A stretch of 12,810 bases of DNA from Candidatus Heimdallarchaeota archaeon (GCA_030628305.1 DAOVRE010000015.1:1-12810), one strand, 5' to 3'. Numbered from the stretch's first letter, positions 1 through 6,615 are shown. Notes: a model not told the origin generated them from the letters alone. Made by a program: numbers and translations.

Positions 1-245
1 AACACTAAAGCAATTGCTAGAATTTCAGGTGCAAACATTGCTCCTATTAGCGCATATATTGATAGTGTTGCTAGACTGAACCCTATTGTTGGCACTAAGA
101 AACCTATAATTAAGACAGAAAACATGATTCCAAGTACAAAGCCAATAATGACTAACCAACTTAAGTAATTAGATATTCGCTTTGAACTATCAGCGATCTT
201 CATTTTAACAGAGTCAAATGGTGTGGTTGGATATGCTTGAGCCAT
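1..245 (-). CDS. N-terminal part of a membrane protein, cut by the window edge
   Basis: The minus strand reads open from ATG at 245-243 to base 1, giving 81 residues that begin MAQAYPTTPF. A short polar N-terminus with several Lys/Arg/Ser is followed by two strongly hydrophobic stretches at about residues 27-50 and 53-80, so this is the start of an integral membrane protein whose remainder lies outside the window. The polar head is probably cytoplasmic. A TATA-like element on the same strand at 277-288 lies about 36 bases ahead of the start, which supports this ATG. The gene diverges from the protease at 399. I do not recognise the family, and with only two helices visible no function can be assigned. 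Confidence 0.72.
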   Translation of the reverse strand, partial: MAQAYPTTPFDSVKMKIADSSKRISNYLSWLVIIGFVLGIMFSVLIIGFLVPTIGFSLATLSIYALIGAMFAPEILAIALV

Positions 246-276
246 TTTAATCACGATAGATAAACGATTCTTACAA

Positions 277-288
277 TTATAAATATCT
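277..288 (-). promoter_or_regulatory. TATA-like box for the leftward membrane-protein gene
   Basis: On the minus strand this reads GATATTTATAAT, an AT-rich archaeal TATA-type element about 36 bases before the ATG at 245. That spacing predicts a short leader of roughly ten bases. It is inferred from sequence and spacing only. Confidence 0.4.
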
Positions 289-346
289 ATTCCTTTTCTC
301 TTGTTTCCGTAAATCGAAGACTTAATACTACGATAAGTAACATTAA

Positions 347-356
347 CTATAAATAT
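347..356 (+). promoter_or_regulatory. TATA box for the S8 protease gene
   Basis: CTATAAATAT is a near-ideal archaeal TATA box. A start of transcription about 25 bases downstream (near 378) would leave a leader of about 20 bases that contains the GAGGT ribosome site at 387-391. This fits the GTG start at 399. Confidence 0.55.
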
Positions 357-386
357 CCAAAAGACACTTTTGATACAAAAACAATC

Positions 387-391
387 GAGGT
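387..391 (+). promoter_or_regulatory. Ribosome binding site deciding the GTG start at 399
   Basis: GAGGT lies seven bases before the GTG at 399-401. No in-frame ATG exists before the signal peptide, so this site fixes a GTG start. Confidence 0.6.
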
Positions 392-398
392 TCTTATA

Positions 399-3251
399 GT
401 GATAAAAAAGAGAAGTTTAGTTTCAATTTTTATATTAATTATTTTCTTGAGCAGTCTTGGGATTTCAGTTAGTTCGGCAGAGACAAGTTCAACAACTTCT
501 GAAAACATAACTGATAGTATATCCTCAATCTCATCCTTTCCTTCAGAGGAAAGCATGGTAGATTATAGGATAGTTCAGATTGATGAAAACCAAAATCTAG
601 ATGGAAATATCTTCCAAGACAGCTTTGAATCAAAATTATTGGAAAGTGACAAAACAGTAATTTTCGATGCTATACTATCTTTTGATAGACCGGTAGGAGC
701 TGATGAACAGATCTTTCTCTCAAAGAACGATATTGAAATTGTTTCAGAATATGATGTGATTTATGGTATGCATGTAAGAGGAACAGCTGAATCTATTCTT
801 CTGCTAAATGATTTGAAAAACGCTCTTTACATTGAAGAAAATGCTGTAGGAGAAGCTTTACTCTACAATGTTACCGAACAGTTTGGCGTGAGAGATATTT
901 GGCAAGCTTCCTTAGGGATGGGTTATACAGGTAACTCTGATAAAGCAATAGCAATTCTAGATACTGGTATAGATGACACTCATTTAGATTCAGCTTTTAC
1001 TCTTGCTTATTGGCAAGATTTCGTTGGAGCAAACGCTTCACTATCTAGTCCCGTTTATTATCCTACTGCTACAGACCTAGCTGAGCATGGTACACATTGT
1101 GCAAGCATTGCTGCATCTTCAGGAGCTCAAACAACAACTGGAGCTTGGAAAGTAACCGATTCAGGATTCTTTCCAATAACAGATGGTTGGCACTATTATG
1201 GAACTGGATTTTACATTCCAACAGCTCAAACAGTAACAATAAATTTCTCCTGGTCAAACTCCGGTGGTACAGTATATGTTGGTTTTGAAGATGAATTAGG
1301 AGTAGATGTAGCTAATAATTACTTTAGTCCTGCAAGTGGAGGAGTAGGAACATTTTCTTATTCGATTTCATCTGCTGGTTGGTACTGGCCTTATTATGGA
1401 AGTGTTTCAGGAGAAGCAGGTAATTTCTATTCTGCTGAAGTGGCATATAATTCAGGTTGGACAAATCCTTATACCGATGGAAGAGGACCTTTCACAGGCG
1501 TAGCTCCTGATAGTCAGATTGTAGGATTAAAGGTTTTAGATGATTTTGGAATAACCTATACTTCTCAATTCTTATTAGGTTTGGATTGGTTGTATAACAA
1601 TGGTCAAGATTATGATGTGACTGTGGCGAGTATGAGTTTGGGTTTTGGACAAATTGTATCTTCTGTGGATACGGCTATCACAAATATTGTGAGAAACAAA
1701 GGTATCGTTTGTGTAGCAGCTGCTGGTAATGGTGGAACCTCAGCTGGAGGTATATTCTCTCCAGCTTCATGTGTTGATGTAATTTCTGTTGGTGCGGTAA
1801 ATAAAGCTAATGAAATTGCTTATTACAGTAGTGTTGGTACTGCACTTTACCCACATATTGATGTTGTAGCTCCAGGAGGGTCATGGGCTTACAGTGGCAG
1901 TGCAGCTCCATATCAACCTATTATAGCTGGAGATTCTAATGATGGAGATGAAGCATATAGTTATGTAACCTCTTCATATCAAACACCTGGAATAGATTAT
2001 TACAGTAACAACTTTCGAGGAATGCAAGGAACAAGTATGGCCTGCCCATTTGTTGCTGGAGTAGCTCAACTAGTTATTGATGCTATGATTGATGCTGGAG
2101 AATGGGAATACTCTTGGGCTGTTGCAAAGAAAGTTAAACAGATAATCTGTATGGGCACATCAGAATTGAGAAATCTAGAAGCAACTTTAGCTAATGGAGG
2201 AGAAACTTATGATGGAGATAGCGATGGCACTCCGCAAGTTACTCCAATTAATCGAGTAACAAAAGATTACACTGAAGGATGGGGATCAATCTATCCTATT
2301 GCAGCTATTGAAGCTGTTACAAGTTGGATGACTGTAGGAACACCAGAAACTGTTTCTCTTTCAGGTAAATTAGGTGAAACGCGTGTTATCATCAGACAAG
2401 TAGATCTCGAGAGTGGTACGCTTTATCGAATGGAAGGAAACTTTACAGTTACGAACTTTATTGATGCAGATCTATTACTTTTCAAAGAAAATCCTAGTGA
2501 AACTGGTGATCCTATGCTTTATGCTGCTTGTACTTTAGGAATTGTTGCAAATGAATCATTGATTTTCAATGTTCCAGAAGATGGTACATATTATTTTGTT
2601 GTTAAGTGGGTCGATGGTAGTTATCAAGGGGATTGTAAGTTTTCTATTGAACGTATCATCAGCCTCCAATCGCATAATTATGGAGACGTTCTACAATCTG
2701 GCACAAAAATCTCTTTTAATATTGATACAACTAGTCTAACATCATTGACCTACAAGTGGGACACTAATGCTCCAATAGCATTCAGCTCCCTCTATGAAGT
2801 TTACCTTCCTGTAGGTGATGGAGAACATGCTGTAACAATATATATGCAGGATACTTGGGGAAACAACGCAGAAATCTTCTATGCGTTCGTCACAGATGAC
2901 ACGAAACCTATCATACTCTTAGATGGCGTTTCAAACAACGATGAAATAACTGCAACACAAAATATCTCTGTGAATATCGTTGAAGCCCATCTCCAAGGAG
3001 TGGTTTATCACTGGGATACAAGTGCTGATCAAGCTTGGGCAGAACCCTATACAACTACAGCGCCTAAGAGTTTAGGAATCCATACTTTATCTATAACAGC
3101 AACGGATGTAGCAGGAAACCAAGAAACAACAATTTTCACTTTTGAAGTTATCGGATCAACAACAGATCCTACAGGCAATTTCATGATACCTGTGTTTGCT
3201 GCCATATTCTCACTGTTGCTGGTTGCAGTAATTCAAAGAAAGAAGAAGTAA
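399..3251 (+). CDS. Secreted, membrane-anchored subtilisin-like serine protease (S8 family)
   Basis: This 950-residue preproprotease acts outside the cell. A signal peptide (about 1-27) is followed by a Ser/Thr-rich linker and a probable inhibitory propeptide (about 85-150). The catalytic domain has Asp188 in ILDTG, His230 in HGTH, oxyanion Asn444 in AAGNGG and Ser546 in GTSMACP, so it looks active. Between the His motif and GVAPDSQ (367-373) sits an insert of about 120 residues rich in Gly, Ser, Tyr and Trp, probably a beta-sandwich. After the catalytic domain come a PPC-like beta domain (about 645-752) and two related Ig-like repeats (about 765-833 and 836-917), each with a KWDT or HWDT motif. 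The protein ends in a hydrophobic helix (929-945) and RKKK, a C-terminal anchor or sorting signal of the kind seen on archaeal surface proteins. Translation starts at GTG. It appears to be a single-gene unit; the substrate is unknown. Confidence 0.93.
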   Translation: MIKKRSLVSIFILIIFLSSLGISVSSAETSSTTSENITDSISSISSFPSEESMVDYRIVQIDENQNLDGNIFQDSFESKLLESDKTVIFDAILSFDRPVGADEQIFLSKNDIEIVSEYDVIYGMHVRGTAESILLLNDLKNALYIEENAVGEALLYNVTEQFGVRDIWQASLGMGYTGNSDKAIAILDTGIDDTHLDSAFTLAYWQDFVGANASLSSPVYYPTATDLAEHGTHCASIAASSGAQTTTGAWKVTDSGFFPITDGWHYYGTGFYIPTAQTVTINFSWSNSGGTVYVGFEDELGVDVANNYFSPASGGVGTFSYSISSAGWYWPYYGSVSGEAGNFYSAEVAYNSGWTNPYTDGRGPFTGVAPDSQIVGLKVLDDFGITYTSQFLLGLDWLYNNGQDYDVTVASMSLGFGQIVSSVDTAITNIVRNKGIVCVAAAGNGGTSAGGIFSPASCVDVISVGAVNKANEIAYYSSVGTALYPHIDVVAPGGSWAYSGSAAPYQPIIAGDSNDGDEAYSYVTSSYQTPGIDYYSNNFRGMQGTSMACPFVAGVAQLVIDAMIDAGEWEYSWAVAKKVKQIICMGTSELRNLEATLANGGETYDGDSDGTPQVTPINRVTKDYTEGWGSIYPIAAIEAVTSWMTVGTPETVSLSGKLGETRVIIRQVDLESGTLYRMEGNFTVTNFIDADLLLFKENPSETGDPMLYAACTLGIVANESLIFNVPEDGTYYFVVKWVDGSYQGDCKFSIERIISLQSHNYGDVLQSGTKISFNIDTTSLTSLTYKWDTNAPIAFSSLYEVYLPVGDGEHAVTIYMQDTWGNNAEIFYAFVTDDTKPIILLDGVSNNDEITATQNISVNIVEAHLQGVVYHWDTSADQAWAEPYTTTAPKSLGIHTLSITATDVAGNQETTIFTFEVIGSTTDPTGNFMIPVFAAIFSLLLVAVIQRKKK

Positions 3252-3285
3252 CTTTCTCTTTTTCACTTTTTTTTCTCTTTTTCTT
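3252..3285 (+). terminator. Pyrimidine-rich terminator after the protease gene
   Basis: Immediately after the TAA, a run of T broken only by a few C and one A, including eight consecutive T, gives a typical archaeal U-tract terminator. No stem is needed or seen in it. Confidence 0.6.
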
Positions 3286-3311
3286 AAACTAAAACGATTA
3301 TCATACAGAAG

Positions 3312-3332
3312 ATTAGATTTAAAAAATCTGAT
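3312..3332. other. Nine-base-pair hairpin with a three-base loop
   Basis: ATTAGATTT and AAATCTGAT pair around an AAA loop, with one T-G wobble. No U-run follows, so it is not a standard terminator. The stretch 3252-3474 holds this hairpin, the T-tract before it and a partial motif AAAACGATTATCATA (3291-3305) resembling the promoter repeats at 3475 and 4374. I see no gene in it. Confidence 0.35.
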
Positions 3333-3474
3333 GCAAATAGTACTACGTTGAGGAAAATGATTTAGTTACCCCTGGCGGAAAAATTGAAGAGAATTGCATA
3401 AAATGATTTCTCAACTTTACTAACAAAGATATAATTTCATTTTCTTCTAATGTTGATTTTTCTCTTATCTTTCC

Positions 3475-3610
3475 ATCAAAATGATTATTAATATCAACAT
3501 TAAGCACTCAACAATGTTACCCCAAAAAAATCCAATCTAGTTATGTTAAAGAAGTAAGAGAAGGAGTTTTGAATGGATTATTTCTTAATATTGACAATGT
3601 TTTTATTGTA
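3475..3610 (+). pseudogene. Decayed copy of the promoter and 5' end of the two-helix gene at 4413
   Basis: Bases 3475-3497 match 4374-4396 at 22 of 23 positions, a promoter-like AT element. After a diverged spacer both copies have ATG TTA CC; here the frame runs only eight codons (3514-3540, MLPQKNPI then TAG). Further on, AAGAAGT, a WI-coding stretch and TTCTTAAT with a Leu/Ile-rich continuation can be aligned to the intact gene if about 30 bases are missing. The promoter-plus-start match is direct. Homology of the later part is my hand alignment in AT-rich DNA and is less sure. The element at 3485-3494 may still be a working promoter for the toxin-antitoxin genes. Confidence 0.42.
3561..3566 (+). 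promoter_or_regulatory. Strong ribosome binding site ahead of a 21-codon ORF
   Basis: AAGGAG lies six bases before the ATG at 3573. It is the best Shine-Dalgarno match in this part of the window and the main reason to take the tiny ORF seriously. Confidence 0.45.
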
Positions 3611-3638
3611 TGAATATAGTTCTATAGTTGAGAAATAA
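3573..3638 (+). CDS. Possible 21-residue hydrophobic microprotein or leader peptide
   Basis: ATG to TAA encodes 21 residues beginning MDYFLILTMFLLYEY, hydrophobic enough to insert in a membrane. Evidence for translation is the AAGGAG site six bases upstream. The stop codon lies ten bases before the ATG of the antitoxin-like gene at 3649, so ribosomes finishing here could reinitiate there. The last third (EYSSIVEK) resembles the EYSSIENK stretch inside the downstream toxin and shares a 15-base exact repeat with it, while the first part can be aligned to the first helix of the gene at 4413. It may therefore be a chance ORF in relic DNA rather than a selected gene. Confidence 0.3.
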   Translation: MDYFLILTMFLLYEYSSIVEK

Positions 3639-3648
3639 GTGTGTGAAA

Positions 3649-3954
3649 ATGGCAATAATTGAATTATCACTAAAAAGTCAACAAGAACTTGAAATTGTTC
3701 TGCATTCCATAACACGTGAGAAAGAACTACTTAAGTGGGAAATAGATAGATCTGAAAGCAAGATTAGTGGTTTTGAAGAGAAATATGGAATGAATAGTGA
3801 GAATTTTATCATTAAATACAATAATGGTGAACTGAGTGATGATGAAGAAATAATGGCTTGGGCTGGAGAATACACTTTTCTGCAAAAGTTTTATGTTAGA
3901 CTCAGAAGTCTTGAGGATTTGATTGATGAATGTCAAAAACTTATGACACAATAG
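3649..3954 (+). CDS. Coiled-coil antitoxin-like protein paired with a TumE-family toxin
   Basis: This 101-residue soluble, charged, almost wholly helical protein begins MAIIELSLKS. Residues 10-45 form a probable coiled coil, followed by the motif FEEKYGMNSENF, an acidic region (ELSDDEEIMAW) and a second helix (75-98). Small archaeal proteins of this kind (helix, F-x-x-KYGM-x-S-x-x-F, acidic loop, WxG or similar, helix) are typically encoded just before TumE/DUF6516-type genes, so the proposed role is binding and neutralising that toxin. The ATG at 3649 is chosen; in-frame GTG at 3643 and TTG at 3628 are alternatives, and none has a good ribosome site of its own. It overlaps the toxin gene by 25 bases, which implies coupled translation. 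The role comes from gene order and resemblance, not from a known structure. Confidence 0.72.
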   Translation: MAIIELSLKSQQELEIVLHSITREKELLKWEIDRSESKISGFEEKYGMNSENFIIKYNNGELSDDEEIMAWAGEYTFLQKFYVRLRSLEDLIDECQKLMTQ

Positions 3955-4334
3955 ATGAATACTTTTCATTTGTTAAATCAAGAATGCTTGATTTTGATGT
4001 TCTTATATCAATATCTGAAGTATCTTTTGAAAAGAGAACTTCTTCAGAAGGATTAATCAGAGGTTATCTAGAATTTATTGATAGAAGTAAATTGCATATA
4101 CTTGAATATAGTTCTATTGAAAATAAATTTTTAAAACAATCTTCTTACAGGTTTCATTGAGAAGCTGCTGATAAAAGCATAATAAGATGGGATAACGCTC
4201 CTCATCACAGAGAATTAGATAACTTTCCATATCACAAGCATTTTCAAAAGAATATTGAAAGTACTATTGAAATGAATTTTTGTTTAGTTTTAGAAGAACT
4301 ATCTCAAATCCTTAAAACTAGCAAGTACTCATAA
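3930..4334 (+). pseudogene. tumE: TumE-family (DUF6516) toxin gene interrupted by an in-frame TGA
   Basis: The frame starting at ATG 3930 encodes 76 residues, meets TGA at 4158-4160 (codon 77), then continues for 57 more codons to TAA at 4332-4334. Both halves carry TumE-family features: GLIRGYLEFIDRS and LEYSS before the stop, WDNAPHH and FPYHKH after it. In the family the interrupted place reads roughly Y-R-x-H-W, so a single G-to-A change of TGG to TGA explains the break. TumE proteins are toxins of type II toxin-antitoxin pairs, thought to act as nucleases. Without readthrough the conserved DNAPHH and HKH motifs are lost, so the toxin is probably dead. TGA serves as an ordinary stop in several neighbours. 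Readthrough or a sequencing error cannot be excluded. Confidence 0.82.
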
Positions 4335-4340
4335 TTTGAT

Positions 4341-4373
4341 TTTGTCTATTTCCCTTCTTTCTCTTTTCCTTTC
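4341..4373 (+). terminator. Pyrimidine-rich terminator after the toxin-antitoxin pair
   Basis: Seven bases past the TAA at 4332-4334, a nearly pure T/C tract resembles the one after the protease gene. It also directly precedes the promoter repeat at 4374, the same arrangement as at 3456-3475. Confidence 0.45.
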
Positions 4374-4396
4374 ATCAAAACGATTATTAATATCAA
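4374..4396 (+). promoter_or_regulatory. Promoter of the two-helix gene at 4413; second copy of the 23-base repeat
   Basis: The TTATTAATAT core (4385-4394) is centred about 24 bases before the ATG at 4413, which is the distance expected between an archaeal TATA box and a leaderless start. No ribosome site lies between them. The 23-base block is repeated with one difference at 3475-3497. Confidence 0.5.
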
Positions 4397-4412
4397 AAAA
4401 AAACTCTAAATA

Positions 4413-4769
4413 ATGTTACCGAAAAAATTACATGTCTTCTGGTATAGAAAACTGTTTTTAGACATAAGAAGTGAAACGAGTCTAAAGCGAATACTATGGA
4501 TAGGGAGCTTCTTAATGATCTTGAATGTAGTTCTAGTAATAGGCTTGGTAATGTTAGCTCTGATTTTATACCAGCTTAACTCAGTTGATGGGTTAAGTAC
4601 AAACGAATTCATCTATACTGCAGTATCTTTTGTGAGTGGGTTGTTATTGCTTGCACCTCTTTTTCTAATATTTGTTCCTGGGATGCGCGCTCTTTTCTAT
4701 GAAAGGGTTAGAAGAGATAAAATAGCTAGAGAAGAAGCTGCTAAAAAAGAAACTAAAAATAGAAAATAA
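4413..4769 (+). CDS. Small two-helix membrane protein, unknown function
   Basis: This 118-residue protein starts MLPKKLHVFW. A basic N-terminal region (1-27) precedes two transmembrane helices, about 29-52 and 64-87, joined by a short polar loop. The tail after GMRALFYERV is highly charged (Lys, Arg, Glu) and probably lies in the cytoplasm with the N-terminus. It probably starts leaderless from the promoter at 4385-4394. A decayed copy of its 5' end appears to lie about 900 bases upstream, on the far side of the toxin-antitoxin pair. It resembles in build the three small genes at 10133-11008 (two helices plus charged tail), but I see no sequence kinship. I do not recognise a family. Confidence 0.72.
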   Translation: MLPKKLHVFWYRKLFLDIRSETSLKRILWIGSFLMILNVVLVIGLVMLALILYQLNSVDGLSTNEFIYTAVSFVSGLLLLAPLFLIFVPGMRALFYERVRRDKIAREEAAKKETKNRK

Positions 4770-4804
4770 ATACCATATTGACAAATAATACCATTTTCTT
4801 CAAG

Positions 4805-4837
4805 ATTTTTTTACTGAAAAATCATTTTGTATTTAAG
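4805..4837 (+). promoter_or_regulatory. T-run and TATA-like element between 4769 and 4943
   Basis: A T7 run at 4806-4812 may end the upstream gene. GTATTTAAG at 4829-4837 is TATA-like and would start transcription near 4860, giving the next gene a leader of about 80 bases that includes GGTGA at 4931-4935. Nothing else is seen in this 173-base gap. Confidence 0.35.
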
Positions 4838-4930
4838 CCCCTCAAGAAATTTTGTGACAAGTACGCAATTAAACTGCAATTAAAAAAAACATCTTCTTAA
4901 AAGGTGGTCTTCTTTGTTAGATTAAGACAT

Positions 4931-4935
4931 GGTGA
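4931..4935 (+). promoter_or_regulatory. Ribosome binding site deciding the ATG start at 4943
   Basis: GGTGA lies seven bases before ATG 4943. The longer in-frame reading from GTG 4904 has no comparable site, so 4943 is preferred. Confidence 0.55.
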
Positions 4936-4942
4936 ATCTACA

Positions 4943-5842
4943 ATGGCAGTAGAAACAGTGGCAATTCGAAATACAGAGGAAAGCTTGGGCACGTACATCA
5001 GTGCTCAAGACTTATCCCTGATATTATCTCCAGCTCTCCGAAAACAGAGCACAGTTCGTTCGTATTTCACTAGTAATGAAGAAGATCGAACAAATAGGAT
5101 AATGGATTTTATTAACAGCATAGCTAATGTGTTCTTTGAATACTATCCTAGCAAAATTATTACTGAGATAGTTATACAATTTCAAAGACTGCTTCCTGAA
5201 TTTCTTGAAGATTACGGCGATAATCGTTACTTCACCAAGAAGCATGCTGCTAATCATTATCTAGCTCTTCTAGATTATAGGCTCAATAGGGTTGGTGCGA
5301 AGCTCAGCCCTAAACATGTTGATCTTGTACGGAACTTGCTCGATATTAAAAAAAGTAAGATACTTAGTTACTTCTCAGTAAAAAAGGTTCAAGCTGATCT
5401 TCTAACTTCAGGTTATTTACAAAGGAAAAAACGCGAAGTATTTAGCCCTATGTTGAAGAATCGTGTATCACAAATAATTAATGAGTTCATATTAGTATTT
5501 CCTAAATTAGAGAAGGATCTTGAAGCTTTACAAAAAACAGCGTATGATTTAATCGACGAGAAACTGATTCCCAGAATTAATGTTGAGGAAGCAGCGTTAG
5601 TAATTGTAACTTCTCTCCTCCCTTATCACCTTTCTGAGAGAGGGTTGATGGGTAGTTTTTGGATAATTATTAGAGATAAATATCATATTGAGCTAGAATA
5701 TCTTAAAAGAAAGGTTTATCGTTATCGTTCTCTGCTTAAGAAAAGTGCTATTATTACTGAAATGGGTTTAGGTTTGGGTTTAAATAATTCTGTGGAAGAG
5801 AAAAAATATGGTTATTCCTCCTTGGTTAACGAGTTTGTATGA
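4943..5842 (+). CDS. Helical protein, possibly a divergent TFIIB-like tandem cyclin-fold protein
   Basis: These 299 residues starting MAVETVAIRN form an all-helical soluble protein with no zinc ribbon and no membrane segment. Two halves look like repeats. Residues about 48-155 contain an Ala-rich helix (KHAANHYLALLDYRL) and end KKSKILSYFSVKKVQADLL; residues about 168-272 contain VEEAALVIVTSLLP and end LEYLKRKVYRYRSLLKK. In archaeal TFB each cyclin repeat has an Ala-rich core helix and closes with a helix of the types KKEIGRSYRFLLREL and VTIRNRYKELV, so the order and spacing agree. The match is by eye and weak; a general helical protein of unknown function is the alternative. It overlaps the next gene by 35 bases, so the two are probably made together. 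A longer GTG start at 4904 is possible. Confidence 0.7.
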   Translation: MAVETVAIRNTEESLGTYISAQDLSLILSPALRKQSTVRSYFTSNEEDRTNRIMDFINSIANVFFEYYPSKIITEIVIQFQRLLPEFLEDYGDNRYFTKKHAANHYLALLDYRLNRVGAKLSPKHVDLVRNLLDIKKSKILSYFSVKKVQADLLTSGYLQRKKREVFSPMLKNRVSQIINEFILVFPKLEKDLEALQKTAYDLIDEKLIPRINVEEAALVIVTSLLPYHLSERGLMGSFWIIIRDKYHIELEYLKRKVYRYRSLLKKSAIITEMGLGLGLNNSVEEKKYGYSSLVNEFV

Positions 5843-6548
5843 GACATTTATAGGAATATTCACAGGGACAGTAAGAGTCACTTTCCTTGTAGTTCTCATT
5901 CTTTTTGTTACTAAATTCCTATGGGATATCCTTAGCGATTGGCTCTTCAAAGATGTCAAGAAATATTTTAACTACTTATTCTTCCCTGGAGCTTTCTTCC
6001 ATCAACTAGCTCACTCACTAGTGATCAAACTTTTTGGATACAAGGTCAAGGTAAATTTTCACATGAGTTACGGTTTACGAGATATAAGTTCACAAAGTTT
6101 GTCAGGAGAGCTTAAAAATGTTGTACATGCCTTCTTCATAGGTATTGCTCCCCTCTTTAATTTCGTTATAGTTGCTCTTCTAATACAATTTCATCCAGAA
6201 TTTATTGCTTTCTTCGAATATGCAAATTTCACTCTTGGAAACTGGTTTATTATCTACCTTATTGTCTGCTTTGCATATTTTGGAATGCCAGATTTTTCAG
6301 ACTTGATGCTTCCATTTACAACTGCAACTGCTCGTCACGCTGAAATAATCTTCCTGTTAATGGTGGGTTTTTTCAGTTTTGTAATCGCGATTAGTTTGTG
6401 GGGCTGGTTCATTCCTTTAATCAACCTTATTATTTACTCCATAGTCTTGATTTACTTAGCTGAGAAAGAATTCTTCACAAGACGTAAAACTCCCATACAA
6501 GATGGTTTTGAGCCTAAAGATGATTCAGTTGATAAAAAACCCCAGTAA
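5808..6548 (+). CDS. M50-like multi-spanning membrane protein with HQxxH in place of HExxH
   Basis: This 246-residue integral membrane protein starts MVIPPWLTSL. Hydrophobic segments lie at about 20-40, 55-75, 106-128, 143-160, 178-198 and 199-217, and the C-terminal tail (222-246) is charged. The stretch FFPGAFFHQLAHSLVIKLFGYKV (57-79) has the shape of the M50/site-2-protease zinc helix (PG...HExxH..v..lFG..V), but residue 66 is Gln instead of the catalytic Glu; His65 and His69 are kept. IAPLFN (113-118) resembles the family's GPLxN element, and MPDFSD (160-165) may supply a third metal ligand, Asp165. It is therefore probably a non-proteolytic relative, or a diverged enzyme. GGAAGAG shortly before the ATG is a fair ribosome site. 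The 35-base overlap with the preceding gene suggests a joint function. Confidence 0.78.
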   Translation: MVIPPWLTSLYETFIGIFTGTVRVTFLVVLILFVTKFLWDILSDWLFKDVKKYFNYLFFPGAFFHQLAHSLVIKLFGYKVKVNFHMSYGLRDISSQSLSGELKNVVHAFFIGIAPLFNFVIVALLIQFHPEFIAFFEYANFTLGNWFIIYLIVCFAYFGMPDFSDLMLPFTTATARHAEIIFLLMVGFFSFVIAISLWGWFIPLINLIIYSIVLIYLAEKEFFTRRKTPIQDGFEPKDDSVDKKPQ

Positions 6549-6577
6549 ATGCAAAAAGATTTTAACCTTACGAGTTA

Positions 6578-6609
6578 CTATAAACTATAACTTCAAAACA
6601 TTTAGGTGA
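6578..6609 (+). promoter_or_regulatory. TATA box and AGGTGA ribosome site ahead of the ATA start
   Basis: CTATAAACTA (6578-6587) is a good TATA box, and AGGTGA (6604-6609) matches ribosome sites used elsewhere in the window. It is followed after TTTACA by ATA at 6616. The predicted transcription start (about 6606) falls very close to the AGGTGA, so a second, more upstream initiation point may be used. Confidence 0.45.
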
Positions 6610-6615
6610 TTTACA

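Noticed and set aside
3628..3648. TTG or GTG start extending the antitoxin-like gene upstream
   Set aside because: The extra residues (RNKCVK) do not resemble the family N-terminus and no ribosome site precedes them; ATG 3649 is the simpler choice.
4158..4160. TGA in the toxin gene as selenocysteine or as a reassigned Trp codon
   Set aside because: The family residue here appears to be Trp, not Cys. TGA ends at least four other genes in the window (5842, 10072, 10456, 11313), so general reassignment is excluded and a mutation is the simplest reading.
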